NCBI GenBank assembly: GCA_963838835.1
Contig: CAWITA010000019.1
Coordinates: forward strand, 186,001-250,000
Direction: 5' to 3'
Source of the DNA: Bog-473 sp963838835
GTDB taxonomy: Bacteria; Actinomycetota; Acidimicrobiia; Acidimicrobiales; RAAP-2
DNA: 64,000 nt
Shown: positions 56,685 through 64,000 of the stretch, piece after piece
How positions within the stretch are numbered: position 1 is the first letter of the stretch
Layout of the letters: the number at the start of each line of letters is the position of its first letter
Made by a program: the position numbers and the translations under genes
Notes under the pieces: generated by a model
The model's database searches: none
What the model was told of the DNA's origin: nothing
Seen by the model: only the letters and a program-made list of their open reading frames with translations

Positions 56685-56736
56685 GCAGGCGTTCGAGCGT
56701 CGAATGGCGGCAGGAGAACTGCGTGGTGTGGTGGGG

Positions 56737-56742
56737 TACCGT
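56737..56742 (+). promoter_or_regulatory. -10 box before the FHA gene
   Basis: TACCGT, 7 nt before GTG 56750. It helps choose that start over upstream in-frame GTG codons. Confidence 0.45.
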
Positions 56743-56749
56743 GGTTCCT

Positions 56750-57226
56750 GTGTACTGTCACAACTGCGGGCACCGGAACCCCGAGGGAGTCAATTTCTGC
56801 TCTTCGTGTGGGCACGCACTGCTGGCAGACGGTGACGACGCCACGATCACCCTCCACCCGAACGACGAGGCGGAGACATCGGAGGACCAGCCCGACGTCA
56901 CCCTTGTCGAGGTCCCGCACGACGCCGGCGTCCTCGTGGTCACCCGCGGGCCCAACCTTGGGGCGCGTTACCTCCTCGGCGACAAGGTGGTCCGCGCCGG
57001 CCGGCACCCTGAGAGCGACATCTTCCTCGACGACATCACTGTGTCCCGGCGCCACGTGGAGATCGCACCCGAGGACGGGGGTGGTGCCTACTCACTCCGG
57101 GACGTGGGCTCGTTGAACGGCACCTATGTGAACCGTGAACGGATCGACGAGGTGCGGCTCTCCCCGGGCGACGAGGTCCAGATCGGCAAGTTCAAGCTCG
57201 TCTTTCTGGTGGCGGGCAACGAGTGA
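56750..57226 (+). CDS. garA: Zinc-ribbon FHA-domain protein, GarA-like
   Basis: 158 residues. An N-terminal zinc ribbon (CHNCG...FCSSCG, residues 3-23) is followed by an acidic linker with Thr/Ser (AETSEDQPDVT, a possible kinase site) and an FHA domain (about 65-150: AGRHPESDIFLDDITVSRRH, VGSLNGTYVNRE, GDEVQIGKFKLVFL). The FHA part is very close to mycobacterial GarA, which, depending on PknB/PknG phosphorylation, controls 2-oxoglutarate metabolism. The gcvH-garA-merR-nuclease order supports the identity; the zinc ribbon is extra. The start is set at GTG 56750 by the -10 box. Confidence 0.85.
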   Translation: MYCHNCGHRNPEGVNFCSSCGHALLADGDDATITLHPNDEAETSEDQPDVTLVEVPHDAGVLVVTRGPNLGARYLLGDKVVRAGRHPESDIFLDDITVSRRHVEIAPEDGGGAYSLRDVGSLNGTYVNRERIDEVRLSPGDEVQIGKFKLVFLVAGNE

Positions 57227-58392
57227 CCAGCCGCACCTACCTCTCCATCGGCGACGTCCTGACGCTGCTCAGGGAGGAGTTCCCCGACGTGACCATCTCG
57301 AAGATCCGTTTCCTCGAGAGCCAGGGCCTGGTCAACCCCGAGCGCTCGCCGTCGGGGTACCGCAAGTTCTTCGACCACGACGTCGAGCGCCTGCGCTGGG
57401 TCCTGCGCCAGCAGCGGGAGCACTTCTTGCCCCTGAAGGTGATCCGAGACCGCCTGGCCGACGGCGAGCTCGACGACCTGGACGCCGACCTGCCCAACGG
57501 CAAGCAATCCGAGCCCGCCTACGCCGCCGCGGTGGCGGCGGCCCCGGCGGCGGCCCAGGCCCAGGAGCAGCAGCCCACGAAGGCGGACGAGGAGGTCATG
57601 GCCCGCATCCTGGCCGACGCATCCCGCCGTGCGGCCCGGACACCCGACGAGGGCCAGGCCAGCCGCGGGCTGCAGGTGGTCGTCGGAGCCGACGCGACGA
57701 CGGCCGCGGTGGCCGAGCCCGATCGGGAGAGTGGTCTGGCGCCGGGCCCGGGGGCGGGACCGGGGCGTGCGCCTACCGGACAACCCACGGCGCCCGCCGC
57801 CGCGGCGAGTGCCTCGGGCTCCGCGCGAGGGGCGGCGCCCAAGCGAACGGGCAGCGCCGACGGGACCCCGCCCGCTCCCGCGGCCGAGCCGGCCGCGCCG
57901 CCACCTCCAACCCCCGATGAGGGGCCGGCCCGCAAGAGCCCGGCTCACGCCAGTAGCAGTGCCGGGGGAGCCGCCCCGACGGAGGCCAGCGCCGCCTCCG
58001 AGACGGAGACCGGCGTCAGCCTGACCCTCCAGGAGTTGTGTGCCGCCAGCGGCTTATCGGCCGAGGAGGTGGCCGGCCTGCAGGGGTTCGGCCTCATTGA
58101 ATGCGTCGGGGTGGCGGGAATCGACACCTACGACGAGGATGCCCTCACGTTGGCAAACTTGGCCGCGGCGTTCCGGGCCTTCGGGATCGAGCCGCGCCAC
58201 CTGCGGCTCTACCGGAACGCGGTGGAGCGCGAGATGGGGTTGATCGAGCAGGTCGTCATCCCGCTGCTCCGCCAACGGAACCCCGAGTCACGACAGCGAG
58301 CCGTCGAGGGGGCGGAGCAGCTTGCGGCGCTGGGGCAATCCATGCGAGCCACGTTGTTGCACCAGGCCCTCCGGCGGCATCTAGGGGGGTGA
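57223..58392 (+). CDS. MerR-family transcriptional regulator (Rv1828/FtsR-like) with long low-complexity insert
   Basis: 389 residues. The N-terminal winged helix is YLSIGDVLTLLREEFPDVTISKIRFLE then PERSPSGYRKFFDHDVERLR (residues 4-75). From about 100 to 255 the chain is an Ala/Pro/Gly-rich linker. The C-terminal domain (about 265-385, LTLQELCAASGLSAEEVAGLQ, GLIEQVVIPLLRQRNPESR) is the second conserved part of the family. Position right after garA matches Rv1828; targets unknown. GTG 57223 overlaps garA by 4 bp. Confidence 0.87.
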   Translation: MTSRTYLSIGDVLTLLREEFPDVTISKIRFLESQGLVNPERSPSGYRKFFDHDVERLRWVLRQQREHFLPLKVIRDRLADGELDDLDADLPNGKQSEPAYAAAVAAAPAAAQAQEQQPTKADEEVMARILADASRRAARTPDEGQASRGLQVVVGADATTAAVAEPDRESGLAPGPGAGPGRAPTGQPTAPAAAASASGSARGAAPKRTGSADGTPPAPAAEPAAPPPPTPDEGPARKSPAHASSSAGGAAPTEASAASETETGVSLTLQELCAASGLSAEEVAGLQGFGLIECVGVAGIDTYDEDALTLANLAAAFRAFGIEPRHLRLYRNAVEREMGLIEQVVIPLLRQRNPESRQRAVEGAEQLAALGQSMRATLLHQALRRHLGG

Positions 58393-58413
58393 CGCGGGGC
58401 CGGCATCCGGCGC

Positions 58414-58419
58414 TACATT
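58414..58419 (+). promoter_or_regulatory. -10 box before the bifunctional nuclease gene
   Basis: TACATT, 6 nt before ATG 58426, with no ribosome-binding site. Confidence 0.48.
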
Positions 58420-58425
58420 TCTGTC

Positions 58426-58926
58426 ATGGTCCGTGTGCTACTCCGAGCGGTCAGGGTGGACCTGCAGTCGAACACGCCGGTGCTCTTGCTGCAGGAGACC
58501 GAGGGGGAGGGGCGCACGCTGCCCATCTTCATCGGCAGCCCCGAGGCAACCGCGATCGCCTACGCCTTGCAGGGCGTGACCATGCCCCGGCCCCTCACGC
58601 ACGATCTCATGAAGGACATGCTCGGCGCCCTCGATATCAGCGTCGAACGTGTCATCATCACCGAGCTTCGTGCCTCGACCTATTACGCCGAGATGCACCT
58701 CGTGCGTGGTGACCAGCGGACGATCGTCTCGAGCCGACCGTCGGACGCCGTGGCCGTCGCCGTGCGGACCGAGACGCCGCTCTTCGTCTCCGACGAGCTG
58801 ATGGAGTCCGAGGGGATCATCCTGGCGCTCGATGCCGAGGACGAGGAGGATGACACGCCCGACGAACTGGTGGGCCAGTTCCGACAGTTCCTCGACTCCG
58901 TGCGCCCGGAGGACTTCGAGGGGTGA
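58426..58926 (+). CDS. Bifunctional nuclease family protein (BFN/DUF151)
   Basis: 166 residues. LPIFIGSPEATAIAYALQGV, RPLTHDLMKDMLGAL and SSRPSDAVAVAVRTETPLFVSDEL are the family core; an acidic C-terminus follows. Plant members have DNase/RNase activity, the bacterial role is uncertain. Equivalent to Rv1829 in the conserved block after garA. Confidence 0.92.
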   Translation: MVRVLLRAVRVDLQSNTPVLLLQETEGEGRTLPIFIGSPEATAIAYALQGVTMPRPLTHDLMKDMLGALDISVERVIITELRASTYYAEMHLVRGDQRTIVSSRPSDAVAVAVRTETPLFVSDELMESEGIILALDAEDEEDDTPDELVGQFRQFLDSVRPEDFEG

Positions 58927-59543
58927 CCCTCCGTCGCTTGGCGCTCGCCGTCCTGGCGTGCGCCGTCGTTGTTCTCGCGTCCTGCAGCAGTCCCAGTACG
59001 CCCAAGGCGATCACCAGCACGACGGCACACAAGGCGACGACATCGAGCACGACCCCGCCCACCACCGCGACGACATCGACGACGACGCCACCCACCACCA
59101 CGACGACGACGGTGGCCACGACGGCCTGCAATCAGGTCACGGCCACCGCGGGTCAGTCTCAGGGCGCGGCAGGCACGATCACCGGCGTCGTGACAGTGAC
59201 CAATGCCGGATCTACCTCATGCACCGCCGACGGCTATCCGAAGATCGCCCTGTCCTCGGGGAGCGGAGCACCGTTGACGGTGACCATGGTGAACGGGCTG
59301 TCGGTCACCCTGACTCCCGCGGCCAACGCGGCGCCATCGGCCATCACGGTGGCGCCCTCGTCCACGGCGCAGTTCGCCTACCAGTTCTCCGATGTGCCGG
59401 TCGGCGCCGAGACGAGCTGTCCCACCTCCGAGATGGCCATCGTGACGATGCCTGTGGCGACGGCGGCCTCGCCCACGTTCGCCCTGGCCATCGACCCCTG
59501 CAACAACGGGACCATCCGGGTCTCGCCCGTTTACGCGGGCTAG
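58923..59543 (+). CDS. Secreted lipoprotein with DUF4232-like domain
   Basis: 206 residues. Signal peptide with lipobox VLASCSS (Cys about residue 21), a Thr-rich stalk of about 45 residues, and a beta domain (CNQVTATAGQSQGAAGTITG, STSCTADGYPKIAL, NNGTIRVSPVYAG) resembling DUF4232. Function unknown; probably anchored outside the cytoplasmic membrane. Overlaps the previous gene by 4 bp and the convergent reductase by 4 bp. Confidence 0.85.
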   Translation: MTLRRLALAVLACAVVVLASCSSPSTPKAITSTTAHKATTSSTTPPTTATTSTTTPPTTTTTTVATTACNQVTATAGQSQGAAGTITGVVTVTNAGSTSCTADGYPKIALSSGSGAPLTVTMVNGLSVTLTPAANAAPSAITVAPSSTAQFAYQFSDVPVGAETSCPTSEMAIVTMPVATAASPTFALAIDPCNNGTIRVSPVYAG

Positions 59544-60550
59544 AGAACCCGAGAGGCTTCCGTAGCGGCGGGATTGACGAGGATCCGCCCGCGCACGGCA
59601 GCGTCGAGCACGCGGTCGAGCGCCACGGTCAACCCGTCGAGGCCGATTTCTTCGTTCACCATGTCCTCACAGTGTTCGAGCGGGAATGCGTCGGCCATGT
59701 CGCGCCACAGGACGCGCCGCTCCTCGATGGGCGTGACCACCGTCTCGATCCCGAGCAGGGCCACCCCGCGCACGATGAACGGGTACACCGTGGTCGACAG
59801 CTCGTTGCCGCCGGTCAACCCGCTGGCAGCCACCGCGCCCCCGTAGCGGACGGTGCGCAGCGCCTGGGCCAGCGCCGTGCCACCCACGCAGTCCACCACT
59901 CCGGCCCAGAGTTGGGGACCGAGTGTCCGCTCGTCGTCCTCGACGAACTGGCGTCCGACCACCCGCGTCGCGCCCAGACCCTGGAGGTACTCGTGCTCGG
60001 TCGTCTTGCCCGAGGAGGCCACCACTTCGAAGCCAGCGCTGGCCAAGACGACCACCGCCGCGCTGCCGACGCCGCCGGAGGCACCCGTGACGAGGATGGG
60101 TCCGTCCGCGGGCGACGTTCCGTGTTGGATGAGCCGGCGCATCGACAGGAGGGCGGTGAATCCGGCCAGACCGATGAGGGCGGCACTCCGGCAGCTCAGC
60201 GCGTCAGGCAGCGGTACCACCCAGTCCGCCGGGACGCTCGCGTAGGCGGCGAAACCGCCGTGGCGTGCCACCCCGAGGTCGTACCCCTGCACGAGGACGC
60301 GCTGCCCGGGCGTGAAGTCAGGGCTCGTGCTCTCCTCCACGCTGCCGGTCAACTCGACCCCGGGCACGAGTGGAAAGCCGCGTGCGACGCGGTTCCCCGG
60401 CCGCGTGACCATGGCGTCCTTGAAATTGATGGCGGACCATTCCACCCGGACCAGCACCTCACCGTGGGGAAGATCGCGCTCCGTCAGCTCGACCACCGCC
60501 GGCCGGATCACCTCGCCCGTCTTGGTCAGGAGGTAGGCGGGGAAGCGCAC
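59540..60550 (-). CDS. Medium-chain reductase, YhdH/AcuI (acrylyl-CoA reductase) family
   Basis: 336 residues, zinc-independent MDR. EWSAINFKDAMV, PLVPGVELTGSVEES, ILVTGASGGVGSAAVVVLA (NADP site, about residue 150) and DCVGGTALAQAL fit the YhdH/YhfP quinone oxidoreductase group, whose characterised member AcuI reduces acrylyl-CoA. GTG 60550 is 6 nt after a -10-like box. Confidence 0.88.
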   Translation of the reverse strand: MRFPAYLLTKTGEVIRPAVVELTERDLPHGEVLVRVEWSAINFKDAMVTRPGNRVARGFPLVPGVELTGSVEESTSPDFTPGQRVLVQGYDLGVARHGGFAAYASVPADWVVPLPDALSCRSAALIGLAGFTALLSMRRLIQHGTSPADGPILVTGASGGVGSAAVVVLASAGFEVVASSGKTTEHEYLQGLGATRVVGRQFVEDDERTLGPQLWAGVVDCVGGTALAQALRTVRYGGAVAASGLTGGNELSTTVYPFIVRGVALLGIETVVTPIEERRVLWRDMADAFPLEHCEDMVNEEIGLDGLTVALDRVLDAAVRGRILVNPAATEASRVL

Positions 60551-60556
60551 CGGCTC

Positions 60557-60612
60557 ACTGTAGAGGGCGGTGTCGGCGTCCCCCGCGGCCGCGTCGTGCC
60601 GCCGGGTACGTT
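60557..60612. promoter_or_regulatory. Divergent pair of leaderless-type -10 boxes
   Basis: On the minus strand TACAGT (60557-60562) lies 6 nt before the reductase GTG (60550); on the plus strand TACGTT (60607-60612) lies 6 nt before the peptidase GTG (60619). The 68-bp intergenic region holds both promoters. Confidence 0.5.
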
Positions 60613-60618
60613 CGGGCC

Positions 60619-62582
60619 GTGGTCACGACGGCAGGTCATGGGCGCTGGGCCTCGCCGCTCGCGGCCCGAGACGTGGCGGGGGCGAGGGTCTCCCTCTCGG
60701 AGGTCTGCTCCGACGGCGAGGCGCTCTACTGGCTCGAGTCGCGCCCCGCCGAGGCCGGTCGCGTCGTCATCGTGCGGTTCTCGGCCGAGGGGTTGTCCGA
60801 CCACTCGCCGGAAGGGGTGAGCATCCGCAGCCGCGTCCACGAGTACGGCGGGGGCGCCATGTGCCTCGTGCCCGGGCACTCGGCCGGCGCCGTCGCCTAC
60901 GTCGATCTGGCCGACCAGCGCGTCTGGTTCTGTGACGGTCCGGCGGCACGGGCTCGGCCGCTGCCGTTGACCCCAACACCGCCCGAGGGGGATGTGCACC
61001 ACCACGGCGGGCTCAGCGTGACACCCGATGGTGACTGGGTCCTGGTGGTGCGCGAGGTCCACCGTCAGGGTGCCCGCCGACCGGTCCGCAGCGTCGTCGG
61101 GCTCTCTACGCGGGGCGTGCCGTCGGGCGAGACCACCTTGCTCGAGGGGCACGACTTCTTCGGATCCCCTCGCGTCCATCCCGACGGCGATCGCCTCGCC
61201 GCGGTCGTCTGGGATCATCCCCACATGCCGTGGGACGCCTCGGCCCTGGTCGTGCTGCCCCTCGCGTGGGTGGCCGGAGCGACACCAGGCCCGGCCGTCC
61301 TCGAGGCGGCGGGCGTGCCCTGGCTGGTGGCCGGCGGACCCGAGGAATCTGTCGGACAGCCGGCGTGGGCACGCGACGGTTCGTTGCGTTTCGTCTCCGA
61401 CCGCAGGGGTTGGTGGCAGCCCTGTGTACACCCTGGGCGCCCCGACTCGGTCGCGGGTGCCGTGGCGCTCACCGACGCCCCGTCCGAGTTCCATGGGCCT
61501 GATTGGCTGCTCGGGCAGACGACCATGGCGGAGCTGGACGACGGCACGGTCGTGGCCCGCCTGACCGCGTCCGGCCGCGACGCGTTGGTCCTGTTGGTGG
61601 CCGGCCGACCGGCGGCGACGCCGGCCGTGCTCCCACAACCGTGCGTGTCGATCAGCGCGCTCTGCGCCCACGCGGGCGGTCTGGCGGTCATCGGCAGCAC
61701 GCCGGACGCTCCCGCCAACGTGTGGGTCTGGACCCCCGGCGGAGCGATTCGTCCGCTGCGTCCGCCGGCTGATGTCGTGCTCGGGCGCGGGGACGTCGCC
61801 CTTGGGGAGCCGTTCACGTTGACCGGACGCTCCGGGAGGGCTGTGCACGGCACGCTCTACCGACCGACGCGCCAGGAGACGACGGGTCCCGTGGGCCGCG
61901 CGCCCCGCTCGTGACGTGGTGCCACGGAGGACCGACGTCTTCGTGCGTGGCGGGCTTCGACCCGACCCTGCAGTTTTTCACGACCCGAGGATTCGCCGTG
62001 GCCTGTGTGGATTATGCGGGGAGCACGGGGTACGGACGCGCCTACCGGTGCGCGCTGTGGGGTCAGTGGGGCGTCGCCGACGCGGAGGATTGCCTCGACG
62101 CGGCGCGGTTTCTCGCAGCGCGCGGCGACGTCGACGCAGACCGCATGGCGATCCGGGGCGGGAGTGCCGGTGGGATGACGGCCCTCAACGCACTGGCCGC
62201 GGGGGAGGGCTTCGCTGCGTGCGCGTCTTGGTACGGGGTGACAGACCTGCTGGGGCTCGCTGCGACGACCCACGACTTCGAGGCCCACTACACCGACGGC
62301 TTGATCGGCCCCCTGCCCGCGGCGCGTTCCCTCTACGTCGAGCGGTCGCCCGTGAACCGTGCCGCCTCCATGAAGGGCTCGGTCCTCCTGTTGCAGGGGA
62401 CGGATGACCCTGTCGTACCGCCGGCACAGGCGCAGAGCATGCGGCAAGCCCTCGATGCTGCCGGCACCCGATGCGACCTGCGCTTTTTCGACGGAGAGGC
62501 CCACGGTTTCCGGCGGGCCGACACCCTCGTCGCTTGCCTGGAGGCCGAGCTGTCCTTCTATCTCGATGAGCTCCGCCTCTAG
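60619..62582 (+). CDS. Prolyl oligopeptidase family (S9) serine peptidase (one frameshift as sequenced)
   Basis: About 654 residues if joined. The N-terminal beta-propeller (about 1-390; SRVHEYGGGAMCLV, FGSPRVHPDGDRLAAVVWDHP) leads to an alpha/beta hydrolase domain with LVTWCHGGPTSS, the nucleophile in IRGGSAGGM, Asp in GTDDPVVPP and His in EAHGF. The frame is lost at about 61900 in a C run: one C appears missing between GRAP and LVTWCHGGP. The rest is intact, so a sequencing deletion is likely. Cytosolic peptidase or acylaminoacyl-peptidase. Confidence 0.88.
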
Positions 62583-62637
62583 ACTCGAGAGAGGGGCAGC
62601 GCCGGGGATTCCCCGCTCTGCGAGGCTTTGAGACGCC

Positions 62638-64000
62638 ATGCCGACGAATTCCGCCACCACGAACCCGACTTGGGCCGCCTCGGTGTGGCGCGGCGCGCTC
62701 GTCCGGGCCAACCGGATCTCTCCAGAGGCCGGCGACGCGTTGCTGTACCTGGGGAGCGCCCTGTTCGCCCTGCTCGTCATCTACACCTCGACCAACGCCC
62801 TGTACCAGGTCTGGGGGCGGATAGCGCTCTCGCCGTTCGCCTTCGGCGCCGTGGCGTCGGCCGTGCTGGCGTGGGTGGTGGCCCGTGCCCGGAGAAGGCA
62901 ACCGGGCCACGTCCTGACGGGACGCCAACTTCGATTGTCGTGGGTGACCCGGATCGTCGTCGCCGTGTGCGTCTTCGCGGGCGCCTTGGCGATTCCGCTC
63001 GGGCTCGAGATCCTGTGGCGTTTCGACGGTGTGGCCGGGTCGCACCAGCAGCCCGAGGTTGTGACGGTCGAGGTCGGCGGGCAGGACCTCGTGCGCGGCC
63101 AGGATCCCTACCACCCCCTGGTGCGGCTACCGCACGCCGTCAGGTACCACGCCCCGGGCGAACCCGATGTCGCCGGATTCCTGCCCTACCTGCCGCTCAT
63201 GGCCGTGGCGGGGATTCCCAGCGAGGTCTGGCCCAACAACGGGTTGAGTGACGCCCGCATCTTCTTCTGCCTCACCACGCTGTTGGTGGCCGCGGTGGCG
63301 CTCTACCTCTGCCGGGCCGACGGGCGGCGCAAGATCCGCGCCGTGCAGGCGCTGGTGATCCTCCCCCTGGCCTCCTTGCCCCTGGCAACCGGTGGCGACG
63401 ACATACCGGTCGTGGCGTTCCTCCTTCTCGCCATGGTCCTGGCCCAGCGTCGCCGGCCATTCGCGTCCGGTGTCGTGTTCGGCATCGCGTCGGCCATGAA
63501 GTTCACCGCCTGGCCGCTGGCCGCGCTCGCGCTGTTCGCGGCACGCGGCCGCGACGGCCAACGTCGACCGCTGTCCATGCTGGCGGGGATGATGGTGGTA
63601 GCGGTGCCGACGATCTTCCCGTTCGCGTTGCGCGGCCCGTCCGCGCTCATCGACGACGTCGTGCTCTTCCCCCTCGGTCTGAGCGCCATCCCGTCGACAG
63701 CGGCCAGCGCGCTGCCCGGCCACGTTCTCGTGACCGCGTTCCCATCCTTGAGCCGGGCGTTGCCGCTCTCGCTCGGCATCGTGCTCGCCGTGCTCCTGGC
63801 CCGCCATTTGTACCGCAACACCCCGAGCACCGCGGCGGAGGTCTGCATGATCGCCGGCGTGGTGATGTCGGCGCTGATCCTCTTGGCCCCGAATCCTCGG
63901 GTGGGCTACCTGCTCTACCCGATCAACTTCTTCGTCTGGGCCTACCTGCTGGCCCCCTCCGAGGGGCGGTCCGACCTCTTGTCCGACGCACCGGCGACTC
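62638..64000 (+). CDS. GT87-like polyprenyl-phosphate-dependent membrane glycosyltransferase (3' end outside window)
   Basis: The frame is open from ATG 62638 to the window end (454 codons), so the C-terminus is missing. Many hydrophobic segments (about eight or nine seen). An extracytoplasmic loop reads GQDPYHPLVRLPH and VAGFLPYLPLMA, and a later block is GIASAMKFTAWPLAALALF, the layout of GT87/DUF2029 mannosyltransferases. The sugar donor and product are not known; envelope glycolipid synthesis is probable. 55 bp after the S9 peptidase gene. Confidence 0.78.
   Translation, partial: MPTNSATTNPTWAASVWRGALVRANRISPEAGDALLYLGSALFALLVIYTSTNALYQVWGRIALSPFAFGAVASAVLAWVVARARRRQPGHVLTGRQLRLSWVTRIVVAVCVFAGALAIPLGLEILWRFDGVAGSHQQPEVVTVEVGGQDLVRGQDPYHPLVRLPHAVRYHAPGEPDVAGFLPYLPLMAVAGIPSEVWPNNGLSDARIFFCLTTLLVAAVALYLCRADGRRKIRAVQALVILPLASLPLATGGDDIPVVAFLLLAMVLAQRRRPFASGVVFGIASAMKFTAWPLAALALFAARGRDGQRRPLSMLAGMMVVAVPTIFPFALRGPSALIDDVVLFPLGLSAIPSTAASALPGHVLVTAFPSLSRALPLSLGIVLAVLLARHLYRNTPSTAAEVCMIAGVVMSALILLAPNPRVGYLLYPINFFVWAYLLAPSEGRSDLLSDAPAT

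Overview
The window is high-GC, densely packed bacterial chromosome. The 16S rRNA has actinobacterial signatures, and the gene families are actinobacterial: mIHF, argCJBDFRGH order, the gcvH-garA-MerR-bifunctional nuclease block, and a PriA without helicase motifs. The best guess is an Acidimicrobiia-type actinobacterium; this is read by eye, without a database search. Many genes overlap by 1-4 bp (ATGA/GTGA junctions), and at least ten lack a Shine-Dalgarno and instead have a TANNNT box 6-8 nt before the start codon, which suggests frequent leaderless transcription.

Layout. 1-8.8 kb: pyrimidine genes pyrD (5' truncated by the window) and pyrF, then mihF, gmk, rpoZ, coaBC, metK, priA, def and fmt. 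8.8-15.1 kb: a trans-aconitate-type methyltransferase, rpe, an FAD oxidoreductase/HAD hydrolase pair of the phosphonate-associated type, and a riboflavin cluster ribD-ribBA-ribH without ribE. 15.2-18 kb: a PaaI-type thioesterase divergent from hisG, a small cold-shock-like gene, a TetR regulator with its own palindrome, and DUF1844. 18.1-24 kb: infC (with an AUC-type start), rpmI, rplT, an rRNA methyltransferase, pheS and pheT. 24-26.1 kb: two tandem paralogous double-GNAT proteins. 26.1-34.6 kb: the complete arginine operon argCJBDFRGH behind two ARG boxes. 34.9-37.1 kb: a wax ester synthase/DGAT and a 3-methyladenine glycosylase, both heavily frameshifted.

37.6-44.1 kb is an rRNA operon (16S-23S-5S, no tRNA in the spacer) with promoter, processing stems and terminator. 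Its 23S gene is interrupted at the peptidyl-transferase centre by a 744-nt group I intron that carries a LAGLIDADG homing endonuclease; this is the most notable element here. 44.1-53.1 kb: a TPR protein, an L,D-transpeptidase, class I aldolase, the 2-oxoacid:ferredoxin oxidoreductase KorAB, an SRPBCC protein and a DUF1015 protein. 53.2-59.5 kb: pgsA, a sugar-nucleotidyltransferase/phosphomannomutase fusion, gcvH, a zinc-ribbon GarA-like FHA protein, a MerR regulator, a bifunctional nuclease and a lipoprotein. 59.5-64 kb: an AcuI-like reductase, an S9 peptidase with one frameshift, and a GT87-like membrane glycosyltransferase running off the window.

Reading frames break repeatedly between about 30.7 and 37.1 kb, and almost every break has the same sign (one extra base). 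This looks like locally uncorrected insertion-type sequencing error rather than gene decay; isolated breaks also occur in ribD, hisG, the S9 peptidase and probably the TPR gene.
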